DNA of 64,000 nucleotides, from the NCBI GenBank assembly GCA_963169455.1, contig CAUJDW010000047.1, forward strand, positions 62,001-126,000, in the 5' to 3' direction. A model generated the notes under the pieces. It ran no database searches and was not told the DNA's origin. It worked only from the letters and a program-made list of their open reading frames with translations. Positions 8,276 through 18,400 of the stretch are shown in pieces. This DNA comes from Bacteroidota bacterium (GTDB lineage: Bacteria; Bacteroidota; Bacteroidia; Chitinophagales; Saprospiraceae). Position 1 is the stretch's first letter. Each line of letters begins with the position of its first letter. The position numbers and the translations under genes are program-made.

Positions 8276-9297
8276 ACCCAAACCCTGCAACCTTCCGTAC
8301 AGTTGGTGCAGATGTCGATCTGGCTGCGCCCTTTCAGCAATCGCTGCCGGAAGCCCCGGTATGCCTCCCCATGCCATAATTCCTTGAAATTTTGGCGCCG
8401 CAGGTCGCCCAACTGATGGGTGGCGTCCTTGTCGAAACAACATGGGACAACCAGCCCGTCCCAGGTGATGACACAGGCGTGCCACAGTTTCCAGCAATGG
8501 TTCAGCAGTTTGTTCTTCACCCGGTATGAGCCGTCGGCCTGGCGCCGGTAGCGGGCATATTGCTCATTGAGGGGGATGAGCGGGTTGCCGTTCTGATAAT
8601 CGTACACCTGAGCCGTTTTGAGCTTCACTTCGTCAACGCCGATCTCGCGCGCCAGGCGGTACACCTCCGGTATCTGGTGCTCATTGGGGCGCACGACGAG
8701 GAACTGGAAGATGAGGTGCGGCGTCCTGGAACGCAACTGCCGTTTCATTTCCACCATATTTCTCGCGCCCTGCAGAACGGTTTCCAGCCTGCCCCCCCTG
8801 CGGTATTGCTCGTACACTTCCTGCGTTGTCCCATCAATGGATATGATAAGCCGGTCGAGGCCTGATTCGATTGTTTTTCTGGCGTTTTCACGGCTGAGGA
8901 AATGCCCGTTGGTGGAGGTGATGGTGTACAGGCCCTTTTCGTGGGCGTAGCGCACCATCTCCAGAAAGCCGGGGTTGATGAAAGGCTCTCCCTGGAAGTA
9001 AAAAATGAGAAAAATGAGTTCCCGCTGCAGTTCATCGATGGTGTTGCGGAAAAAATCGGCCTTCAGGTTGCCGGTGGGGCGGGTGAAGGCGCGCAATCCG
9101 CTGGGGCACTCCGGGCAGCGCAGGTTGCAGGCCGTGGTGGGTTCGATGGAGATAGAGACAGGCAGGCCCCACTGAATGGGTTTTCCCAGCCACCGCGCCA
9201 GGTAGAAAGAGCCGGCCACTTTGGCCGCATTCCAGAGGCGGGGCAGGCGAAGCCTGGCGAGCAAGCGGAGGGCGTCGTTGAGCTTGTTGTACATCAT
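8260..9297 (-). CDS. Radical SAM/SPASM domain protein
   Basis: A 345-residue protein with the radical SAM cluster motif CNLRCPEC (Cys57, 61, 64) and a C-terminal SPASM-like auxiliary cluster region: HACVITWDGLVVPCC, then the spaced pair CTNCTEGCR near the end. YFQGEPFI fits the SAM-binding strand and STNGH a barrel strand. SPASM proteins modify peptides or act as anaerobic sulfatase maturases or related enzymes. No precursor peptide gene or sulfatase is seen next to it. The start lies 44 bp after the OmpA/PD40 gene stop, so it could be co-transcribed with the adhesin operon. Substrate unknown. Confidence 0.88.
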   Translation of the reverse strand: MMYNKLNDALRLLARLRLPRLWNAAKVAGSFYLARWLGKPIQWGLPVSISIEPTTACNLRCPECPSGLRAFTRPTGNLKADFFRNTIDELQRELIFLIFYFQGEPFINPGFLEMVRYAHEKGLYTITSTNGHFLSRENARKTIESGLDRLIISIDGTTQEVYEQYRRGGRLETVLQGARNMVEMKRQLRSRTPHLIFQFLVVRPNEHQIPEVYRLAREIGVDEVKLKTAQVYDYQNGNPLIPLNEQYARYRRQADGSYRVKNKLLNHCWKLWHACVITWDGLVVPCCFDKDATHQLGDLRRQNFKELWHGEAYRGFRQRLLKGRSQIDICTNCTEGCRVWVSREP

Positions 9298-9341
9298 AGT
9301 GCAGGAGAGGCGGTTATCCCTTCCGCAAGGCGTTCATTTCC

Positions 9342-11372
9342 CTACTTCTCAAAGGCGCCCGGCCCGAAATCGGCCGGTTCATTTATCCGGGCCACCCTGA
9401 CCTCGGTGCGGCGGTTGAATTCGTATTCCTCGTCGGTGCATTCCACGCCGGGCTCGCAATTGCAGTGGTTGAGCGGGAAGGCCTCGCCATAACCAAAAGC
9501 TTTGATGCGCCGGGGTTCAACGCCGCGGCTGACCAGGAACTGCCGCGCCGATTCGGCCCGTTCGAGGGAAAGTTTCTGGTTGAACTCCTCCGAGCCGACG
9601 CAATCCGTGTGGGAGATCAGTTCGATCTCCATGCTGGGGTAGGCCATCATCAGCCGGGCCAGGTCTTCCAGGTCGCGGGCCTCGCCGGAGCGGATGGCGG
9701 ATTTGCCAAAATCGTAGTGGATATTCCGCAGCAGGATGACCGAGCCTTCGCGTATGGGCTGGCTGACGCTGGCCGTTGACTCCGGCGCCATTTCCATTAC
9801 TACGGCGAAGGAGCGCTTGCCGCGCAGGTTGACGGTGGAGATGTGGGTCGTATCGCTTTGGTAACCGGCCAGTTGGCTGATGATCGTAAAATTGCAGCCG
9901 ATCTCTATGCAGGATTCGAACGTGCCGTTTATCGTGGTGCGGGCCGTCTCTTCCAGCCCCGTGCAGTGGTTGATGATGCGCACCACCGCGTTGGGGATGC
10001 GCTTGCGGTAGGGCGTGCTCTCCACCAGCCCGCCCAGGGTCATGCAATTGGTGGGGGAAAGCCCGATCTCCACCGGCCTTTTGTAGATGTTCTCAGCAGG
10101 GACGTAGGTGACCTCCCGGGCGGTAAAACCAGGCTTGGAGGCCAGCAGGAGGTATTGCCGCGCATTGTTCATCAGGGCATAGGCTTCTCCCCGGTTGTTG
10201 GTCGTAAACTTGGGTTCTCCCAGATCTTCCTCCTTTTTGCGCACCCGCCGGAAAACCATTTTTTCGCCTTCGCTCTCCGAGGGCAGGAGTTCCAGCTCGT
10301 ACAGGTCTTCGTCCATGGCCGTCCCGTTTTCATCCCGTTCGAAAAGGCGGATAGAGGCGCCCGGGAGTTGCCGGCCGGTGCTTTCGTCAAAAACGGCCAG
10401 CACAACGCTCGACATTTCCGGGAAAGTGACGCCCTGTATGCCTTCCGGAGCTTCAAACATGTAGATGTCGTCCTTGCCGAAGCCGCCGGGGCGGTTGGAA
10501 GAAAAATAGCCCACGTTGCCGTCGGGGTTGAGGATGATGCCCAGGTCATCCGCCTGCGAGTTGAAAGGTTCGCCGAGGTTGATCACCTCCCCCCATTCGG
10601 GTTGCCCGATGTCGATCATGAACAAGTCAAACCCGCCATAGCCTTTGTGCCCGGTGGAAGCGAAAAAGAGCGTGCCGCTTTCGTGGATGAAGGGAAATGC
10701 TTCATTGCCGGAAGTGTTGATGCGGCTGCCCATATTGATGGGTTCCGACCAGGTATCTCCCTGTTTGAGGGACACCCAGATGTCGTAACCACCCAGCCCG
10801 CCCGGCCGGTCGGAGGAGAAATACAGTTTTTTGCCGTCCATAGAAAGCGTGGGGTGCATGCAGTTGAATTCCCGGCTGTTAAAAGGCAGCTCCCGCACAT
10901 TTTCCCAGTCGAACTGCCCGCGCTGGGCTTCGTAGATGTTCAGGCGGACTTTGCCCCGGGAGTCGGCCTTTTGCCGGCCCTGATTGAGGTTGTTGCGCGT
11001 AAAATACATGACATTCCCCCGGCGGTTGAAGGAAACCGGCCCTTCATGCCGTTCGGAATTGACCTGCAAAGAGAAAGGCGCCGGCTTCATGGGAGCGCCG
11101 TTGGGGTCCAGCTCCGCATAAAACAACTCGAAGAAAGTCTCTCCGATCTCACTGTCCACCGGCCCGCTTTTCCGGCGGGAGGAAACGAAAACGATGCCGT
11201 TGGCGTAAAATACCGGTGAAAACTCCAGGGCTTCCGTATTCAGCCCGGCGAGATTCTGCACCTCAACCGACTTGTTCAGCTCCGTGGCCTTGTGCAGTTG
11301 GGAGCGGCCGCCGGGTTGCTGGCCAAACAGCCCGAAGGGCAAAAAACACAAAATGAAAACGAACCAACGCAT
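9342..11372 (-). CDS. OmpA-family protein with PD40 repeats (T9SS-associated)
   Basis: A 676-residue envelope protein. The start is taken at ATG 11372 (signal peptide MRWFVFILCFLPFGLFGQQ); an upstream TTG at 11393 is possible. Residues about 60-340 hold WD40-like PD40 repeats (for example HPTLSMDGKKLYFSSDRPGG and a later YFSSNRPGGFGKDDIYMFE). A carboxypeptidase-like beta-sandwich region follows. The C-terminal 130 residues form an OmpA-like peptidoglycan-binding domain (HYDFGKSAIR, ELISHTDCVGSEEFNQKLS, RIKAFGYGE). Such proteins link outer-membrane T9SS/gliding components to the cell wall and occur after PorP/SprF genes. Here it is the third gene of an adhesin-PorP-OmpA set, 61 bp after the porP-like gene. 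Confidence 0.92.
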   Translation of the reverse strand: MRWFVFILCFLPFGLFGQQPGGRSQLHKATELNKSVEVQNLAGLNTEALEFSPVFYANGIVFVSSRRKSGPVDSEIGETFFELFYAELDPNGAPMKPAPFSLQVNSERHEGPVSFNRRGNVMYFTRNNLNQGRQKADSRGKVRLNIYEAQRGQFDWENVRELPFNSREFNCMHPTLSMDGKKLYFSSDRPGGLGGYDIWVSLKQGDTWSEPINMGSRINTSGNEAFPFIHESGTLFFASTGHKGYGGFDLFMIDIGQPEWGEVINLGEPFNSQADDLGIILNPDGNVGYFSSNRPGGFGKDDIYMFEAPEGIQGVTFPEMSSVVLAVFDESTGRQLPGASIRLFERDENGTAMDEDLYELELLPSESEGEKMVFRRVRKKEEDLGEPKFTTNNRGEAYALMNNARQYLLLASKPGFTAREVTYVPAENIYKRPVEIGLSPTNCMTLGGLVESTPYRKRIPNAVVRIINHCTGLEETARTTINGTFESCIEIGCNFTIISQLAGYQSDTTHISTVNLRGKRSFAVVMEMAPESTASVSQPIREGSVILLRNIHYDFGKSAIRSGEARDLEDLARLMMAYPSMEIELISHTDCVGSEEFNQKLSLERAESARQFLVSRGVEPRRIKAFGYGEAFPLNHCNCEPGVECTDEEYEFNRRTEVRVARINEPADFGPGAFEK

Positions 11373-11433
11373 AACATGGCGATTTTTCCGCAAGGTATTT
11401 CCTCCAAGATAACAAACCCGGCGGAATTATCCA

Positions 11434-12411
11434 TTACCGGGAACCGCTATTATTGGGATAGCGCGGGTTTTCAAAAATCTCCCCCTCCGGTTCTCCGCCG
11501 ATAATGTAGTGGATGAAGGCTTCCGCGCTGCCGCTGTTGTAGTCCCGCAGATCGGTCAGGGAATAGTCGTAAGACATGCCGAAGAGAATATTTTTGCTGG
11601 CCTGAACAGCGATGTTCAGCGATACGGACTCCCCGATGGGGTTGGCCTTGGAGCCGCCGACTCTGTAGGAGGCGCCTGTGGTGAACTTGTTCATAAAGGT
11701 AACGCTCACATTCATATCCGCGTCGAAGGGGGCTCCCTGTACGTACTTCAGCAGAATGTGCGGCTGCATCTTGATATCCTCGCCCTTGAGCTGTATCACG
11801 AAACCCGTCATCCCGTAAAAGTGTTGTACTTCCTTGCTCAGCGTTCCGCCCTCATCCGACAGGTCGATGCTGTTGGTGAGCAGGCGGGGAGCGGAGAAGC
11901 CGAAGTAAAAATTCTCCGTATTGTAAAAGGCGCCGAAGCCGAAGTTGGGCACAAAGCGGCTCTGAAAGCCGACGGGGATGGCCGAATCGGTTTCCTTGGG
12001 CTGGGTAGCCCGCAACTCGTCGAAGTTGACCCGGATCATCCGGACCGAGGCAGACAGGCCAAAGCCGAGATAGCCGTTGCCCAGCGGGAAGCGGTAGGCG
12101 TAATCCCCCTCCAGCGTAAAGCGCTCGGTCGCTCCAATAGACTGCCGGATGACGCTGGCGCCGACGCCCAGCTTTTTGCTGTCCAGCGCGGCCATGTTAA
12201 ACGTGATCAACTGAGCCTGGGGCGCGCCGTCCAGCCCCAGCCACTGGTTGCGCGCCATGGCTGTAATGCGGGCGCCGCCTGTGCTCCCGGCGTAGGCCGG
12301 GTTGTAGCCCAGTTTGTAGTGCATGAATTGGGTGAACTGGTCTTCCTGCTGGCCATAAGCCGTAAGCGCACTGAACAGAAGCAGGGATATGAGGGTAAAA
12401 ATATTTTTCAT
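11434..12411 (-). CDS. PorP/SprF family type IX secretion membrane protein
   Basis: A 325-residue outer-membrane protein with a signal peptide (about 1-20, ending TAYGQ). After it come the typical family beginning QFTQFMHYKLGYNPAYAGS and the ITAMARNQWLGLDGAP stretch, then alternating beta-strand segments (YLGFGLSASVRMIRVNF, FVPNFGFGAFYNTENFYFGF) ending in AFIHYIIGG. PorP/SprF proteins form outer-membrane beta-barrels needed for secretion and attachment of cargo with type-B C-terminal domains. It lies 64 bp downstream of the giant adhesin gene, which carries exactly such a domain, and upstream of the OmpA/PD40 gene, the classic order. Confidence 0.93.
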   Translation of the reverse strand: MKNIFTLISLLLFSALTAYGQQEDQFTQFMHYKLGYNPAYAGSTGGARITAMARNQWLGLDGAPQAQLITFNMAALDSKKLGVGASVIRQSIGATERFTLEGDYAYRFPLGNGYLGFGLSASVRMIRVNFDELRATQPKETDSAIPVGFQSRFVPNFGFGAFYNTENFYFGFSAPRLLTNSIDLSDEGGTLSKEVQHFYGMTGFVIQLKGEDIKMQPHILLKYVQGAPFDADMNVSVTFMNKFTTGASYRVGGSKANPIGESVSLNIAVQASKNILFGMSYDYSLTDLRDYNSGSAEAFIHYIIGGEPEGEIFENPRYPNNSGSR

Positions 12412-12444
12412 GGATGCTGTATTTAGCCTTGGGATTTAAGAATG

Positions 12445-12464
12445 GCGGGGCCCGCAGGCCCCGC
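12445..12464. terminator. GC-rich hairpin between adhesin and porP-like genes
   Basis: Arms GCGGGGCC (12445-12452) and GGCCCCGC (12457-12464) with a 4-base loop. A TTTT run follows only on the plus strand; in the direction of the operon (minus) there is none. It may therefore be an RNA processing or stability hairpin between adhesin and porP cistrons rather than a stop. Confidence 0.45.
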
Positions 12465-12475
12465 TTTTCAAGCGT

Positions 12476-15400
12476 CTATCGTTGGATCATCAGATATCCG
12501 TTCTGAGGCGGCCGCCCGTCCCCGAAATTGATGATGTAGAAATATGTGTCTGCCGGCAGGTCTTCCCCGTTGAAGGTGCCATCCCAGTTGTTTCGGTATG
12601 GCTGAACTGAACGGTAAACTTCGTCGCCCCAGCGGTTGAAAATGAGCACCTGGCTGTTGGGGAAATCTCCTTCATTCAGCAGGCAGGGGATAACGAAGGT
12701 GTCGTTGACGCCGTCCCCATTCGGCGTAATGATGTTGGGGGCTATACACTGCACATCTTCGCCAACCAGCAGGCGCACTATGGCCGTTGAGCATTCACAG
12801 CCCTCGCTGCACACCTCGTAGGTGAGCTGGTCCTCACCGATATAGTTGACTCCGGGCAGATAAACAAAGCTGCTGTCGCCAACAACCCTGGCGGTTCCAT
12901 GGCTGGGGCCGCTTAGGATGGTGATGAAGGAATTGGGCGGTATGTCATCATTGGCCAGGACGTTGACTTCCGTCTCGATCGCAAACTCGATGGAAACCAC
13001 ATCATTCACTGCAACGGGGTTTTCCTGATAGTTGATGACCACCGTATCGCGCGAGGAATCGCCGCAGTAACCATCATCCAGCGTCCAGATGAAGAGGTTG
13101 TCTCCCACCTTCAGGTTCGAAACGAGGGCGCGGAGGCTGTCCACACCGGAGAATACGATGGCGCCATCCGGCGATGACCAACGCCCGAAGCTGCCCTCGG
13201 CAGGCTCTTTGGCCGACAGTTCCGCCCGGCCTTCGTCGTTGCAGAAGAGCAGGTCCGGGCCGGCGTAGGGGTCATTGTCTGAAATGGTAATGAACACATC
13301 GTCTTCCCGGATGCCGCATTCGCTGCGCACCGACCAGGTAAAGACGTAGATATTGCCGGGGGCTATTCCCGCGCCGGAGATGGCCGTCGCAGGGTTCAGT
13401 TCATCGTCGATGACGATATTGAAGTCGGCCTGCACCTCGGATTGGGTCCATTCGCCTACGCCCTGCTGCGGGCTTGCCGCCGCCAGCTGAATGGCGTCGC
13501 CGGCGCATAGCAACTGGTCAGGCCCGGCAAAGGCAGCTTCCGGCGACCTGATCTCCAGAATGACGGAATCGACGCTGAAGTTCAGGCAGGCGCCGTTCGA
13601 CAAAGACCAGGTGAACGCATAGGTGTTGCCGCCCAGCAGGCCTTCTACCGCTGTGGCCGGCTCCAGGGGCTCCAGGATATTCACTCCGGCAGTATCGCCG
13701 CCGATTTGCGCCCACAGGCCCGTGCTCAATTGGGGGGAACTGCCGTTCAGCTCGGCTACATCGCCGATGCAGAAGGCCGTATCCAGCCCGGCAAAGGCTT
13801 CTTCCGCCGGAATGGTGCTGAAGGTGGCCAGGGTGGAAAGGGAGGGGTCGGAAATGCAGTTGTTCAGGCTGGCCTCCACCCAGAAGGCATACTGCCCGCC
13901 GGGGAAGCCCGTGAAATCCGACAACAGGAAGTTCAGGCTCTGCGTTACGCCCACCGTGTCGCCGTTGTAGTACCAGACGTAGTCCGCGCCCGAAGTGGCC
14001 GAAGACGGAGAGACGGACAGCGCCACCGCGGCGCCGGGCGAGCTGATGCAGACGGGCCCGCTGTTGGAGGCCAGGGGCGTATTCGGTTTTTCATTGACGA
14101 CGACCTGCACAACCGAAGGCGCTGAAGTACAGCCGTTGCGGGTGGCCACCAGCGTGTAAGCGCCGCTGTGCAACATGGGGTCGGCGGCGGAGATCGTCGG
14201 GTTCTGGAGTGAAGAGGTGAACGGCCCCACCCACTGGAAACTGGAACCTGCCGGCGCCGAACCGAACAATTGCAGGGGCTCGCCTTCGCAGACGGGGCTG
14301 TTGCTCGAAGCAAGCGCGGTGGGGATGGGGTTGATCGTCACCGGCAGCATGCCCGAAGTGTCCGAATTGCAGCCGTTTACCGTTACGAAAACCCGGTAGG
14401 GGCCTGTGTCATCCGGCGAAAGGTTCGACAGGGCCAGCATTTCCACGGAGGTGACTGCCAGCCCGCCCGGTGTGATCCAATTATAACTTACGCCATTGCC
14501 GGAATAGGGATTGACCGACAGGCTGATCGCATCACCGCTGCAGAAGGGGGGCTGGGTAGCCTGGCTCAGCACCGGCGTTGGCGGCATCGGCGGGGCATTC
14601 CTGGAGTTGACCAGCGTGGAGGCCGGCGCCGAGATACAACCGTTGCCGGTGGTAACCACCAACTGATAATTGCCGTTGTTGGCCGCCGTGGCGTTGGGAA
14701 TGATCGCGGCACTGTCAATGGACATGTAATTTCCGGGGCCCGACCACTGATAACTGTAAGTGCCGTTATTGGAGGGGAATAAAGTAGCCTGAAGGCTGAT
14801 ATCCGTCGGGCCGTCGAGGCAGCCCGGCGCATCATTGCTCACCGCAACAATATTGACGCCCGGCAGTACCGTAACATAGGTGGAAGCGGTGTCGAGGCAG
14901 CCCGCTGATGTTTTTATCTCCACCCTGTAACTGCCCTGATGTCCGGAAGTGACATTATTGATGATGGGGTTCTGGGCGACTGAAGTAAAACCGTTGGGGC
15001 CCGTCCATCTGTAAGTAGCGCCGGGGATGCCCGGTGCGGAAAACAATTGCAGCGCCGTATTGACGCACACCTCCGGCGGGCTGGCGCTCGCAATGGCATC
15101 GGGCACTTCATTGATCACCACATTGACGATGTTGGAGGGGTCGGAATCACATCCGAACTTTTTGGTGTACACATACCAGGGGCCTTCATAATCATTCGTC
15201 GCATTGGGCAGCAGAAACAGGTTATTGGTGGTCGTGAACTCATTCAGGTTGGGCCGCACCCAATGGTAGGTGCTTGCGCCTGTGGGCAGGGTTTTGAGCA
15301 CCAGGGTCTGCCCCTCACAGACGGGCCCCGATTCAATGGTCAGCGCCGGCGTCGGCGGCTTGGGAAGCAGGTTGACCACCGTGTAATCGGGCAGCGAGCT

Positions 15401-18400
15401 GCAGCCGTTCTTTGTAACGATCAGCTGGTAAACGCCGGCATTGTCCAGGGTGGAGGCGCTGATCACCGTGGGAAACTGGCTGGTGGAGGAAAAACCGTCC
15501 GGCCCGGCCCAGGAATAACTGACTCCTGTAACGGAAGTGCCGAGCACGATCGGCAACCCTTCGCACAAGGTAAGTTCTTCATCATTTACTATCGCAACGG
15601 GGCGGGTGGTGATGGTGATCGCAACCGGCAGCGATGGTTCGGAAAGGCAACCGTTGGCCTCGATGGTCAGGTAGTACTGCTGCGTTCCCGGCTGGTGCGG
15701 GCCCGGCACGGTGTACTGCGGCACATTGGTGGTGGCCACCAGGTTGCCCGGAGGCAGCCCGCTGTACCAGCGGTAAGTGGCATTGTTGAGCACCACCGAA
15801 GCATTCAGTATGATATTGTCGTCGTTGCAGATGTTCAGGCTGGTGTTGATCGCCGGCGTCAGAGGCTGGTTGGTAATGGTCACATTGACCACCTCTTCCG
15901 CCACGCAGCCCGTCAGCCCGGTGATCTGCAGGACGTAAGCACCCGCGTCATTTGCCGTGACGTTGGGCACAACGGGGTTTTGCTGGGTGGATATCAGCAG
16001 CCCGCTGGGGTTGAACCAGCGGTATGTGTACACGACACCTCCCTGCGCTGCCGGCGGGTTGGCGAAAAGGTAAAGGGTGTCGCCACCGCAGATGCCCGGG
16101 CTGAAGGTGGGGTTGGGGGGTTCCGCTTCAATCCGGATTGGCTTGGTGCAGGTGGAGGTGTTGCCCGAACCATCCACTACGGTCAAAGTGGCCATTATTG
16201 TACTGCCGGCCTGTTCGCAGGTAAATGTGTTGGGGCTGAGATACATCGTATCGATCAGGCAGTTGTCGTAGCTGCCGGCGTCGAACTCCATGACGCTGAC
16301 CGTATCGACTTCCAGCCCGGAGGGGTTGATCTCCACGATGGTCGCCTGGCAAAGGGCAACCGGCGGCTCGTTGTCGACGACGAATACGCTGAAACTACAG
16401 GTGTCCTGATTCCCGTAATCGTCAGCCGTCACATAGGACACGGCCGTTTCCCCAACATTGAATTCATGCGTGGGAATGATGGCCGGCGGCGTCATCTGGG
16501 TGTACGGTATATCTGTTGCGCCGCTGGCGAAATAGAAGGGCGTGATCTCCCTGTAGCTGAGGGTGGCGAAAATGTAGCTGATGCTGTCCACCTCGCCGTC
16601 GGCATCCACCGCGGCGGGGTCACAGGGGTTGATGCCATCGCCGGGCAGCCCGGGCGGCACCGGTATGGGATTGGGTTCGATCAGGAATTCGACGGTTCCG
16701 TCGGCAGCCCACAGGTTGAAAGTGTCGGTGGGTATGGAGAGAATTACCTGCCCGGGAAGGCCGCAGCCGGCGGCGCCCACTGGCGTGCCGCCCAGCAGCC
16801 CGCCACTGTCGCCGAAAACGCGGACGTAGGCGCCATCGGAGTTGAAATCTCCACGGAGATCAAGCGTCAGCGTTACCGTCCCGATGGCATTGGCCGCCAC
16901 CCCCTGGAAGGTGTAGGCCTTGGCATCGGCCACGAAGTCGTTCAGGTTGGGATCTTCGGTAAAAGTAAGCCAGGCGCTGGCGGTATCCTGCGGCATGGTT
17001 TCCTCATAGGCGGCCGCCACGCCGCAGTTGTCGGTCACCCCCAGGGGGAAAGGCAGGGCGACCATAGCCGAACAGGCGCCGGTGTCCAGCCCGACGACAA
17101 TATCCGCAGGGCATAGCAGGATGGGCGGCTCGCGGTCTTCCACCCTGACTTTGTAAGTGCAGCTGTCGAGGTTGCCGGCGCAGTCCGACACGTAATAAAC
17201 GATGGTATTCTCGCCGATGGGCAGGGCTACGTCAACTGCAGCTACCGGGTCGACAGCCACGGGCTGTCCGTTGTTGATGCGGTATTCGTAATGCAATCGG
17301 GCAAAATCGCGCACCTGGAACGAGAGGTTTGCCTCCACCCGGCTGTCCGGCGTGCAGATGTCATTTACTGCGAAGCTGCCGGAAAGGGTGGGCTGGATGT
17401 TGGGTTCGAGCCGGATGCTGATGGCGCCATCCAGGGCCCAGGTATCGATCTTGGCGGCGGGAATGGTAAGGGTGGTGTCCGAATCGCTGCATTGGCTGAG
17501 GGAACGGCCAGTGCGGCCCAGCAGGGAGCCGTCCTCGCCGATCACCCGGAAGTACTCGGTCATGCCTTCCGCATCGGCATTGCGGAGGAAAATGGAGAGG
17601 GTGGCGTCGCCCGTGGCATTGATGGGCAGGGGCGATGCTACCGTAAAGCTCAGTTCTATGGGGTCAACCGGCGTGACGCCTTCCTGGCCGGGGGCGGCCT
17701 GCGAAGTCATGGTAGCCATCCTGTCGATGCTTTCGGTGAGCAGTCCTGCGGCGCATTCTTCTTCCACCAGCGGCGGCTGAAGCGTAAAGAATGCCTCACA
17801 CTGGGCAGGGGCGGTCTCCACCACGGCATCCGACGGGCATACTATGATGGACGGCGGGGTGTTGTCGATGACGATGAAAGTGGCGGAAGTGGTATCCGCA
17901 TTGCCGCAGCGGTCCAGCACTACAAAATCGACGGCCTGCATGACAATGGTGTCGCTGGGCGCCGGGCACAACAAAGCCGGCATGCTGACGAGAGTGTCCG
18001 TGCCTGCTTTGTAGGCGCGCCATTCCAGTTCGTCGTTCAGCGTGCAGTTGTCGCTGGCCAATGCGCCGCCGTGGCTGTTGATCCAATTGGTAAACTCCTG
18101 GGCAATATCCATGCCGGCCATACAGGTGATCAGCTTGTCGGCGGCCTGCGCCCCAAGGGCGGGTGCAATGGTGTCGATCACAGTGATCCGCTGGACGAGC
18201 TGCGTTTCATTGCCGCAGGAATCCGATACGATCCAGGTGCGGTCCACCATAAATTCATACTGACACAGGCCGGGAATGATCGTTTCCGGCCCCATGGAAT
18301 AGGTGGGGTTGTCATCGCAGTCATCCATCAGCATGGTGGGCACCCCGGTGATCATCAGGTTGTTCTCCTCGCCGCAGTTGACCGTAGTGTCGGCCGGCAC

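Noticed and set aside
15047..17116. 689-codon plus-strand frame inside the adhesin region
   Set aside because: It is the antisense shadow of repeated HYR/Ig modules; no domain was recognised.
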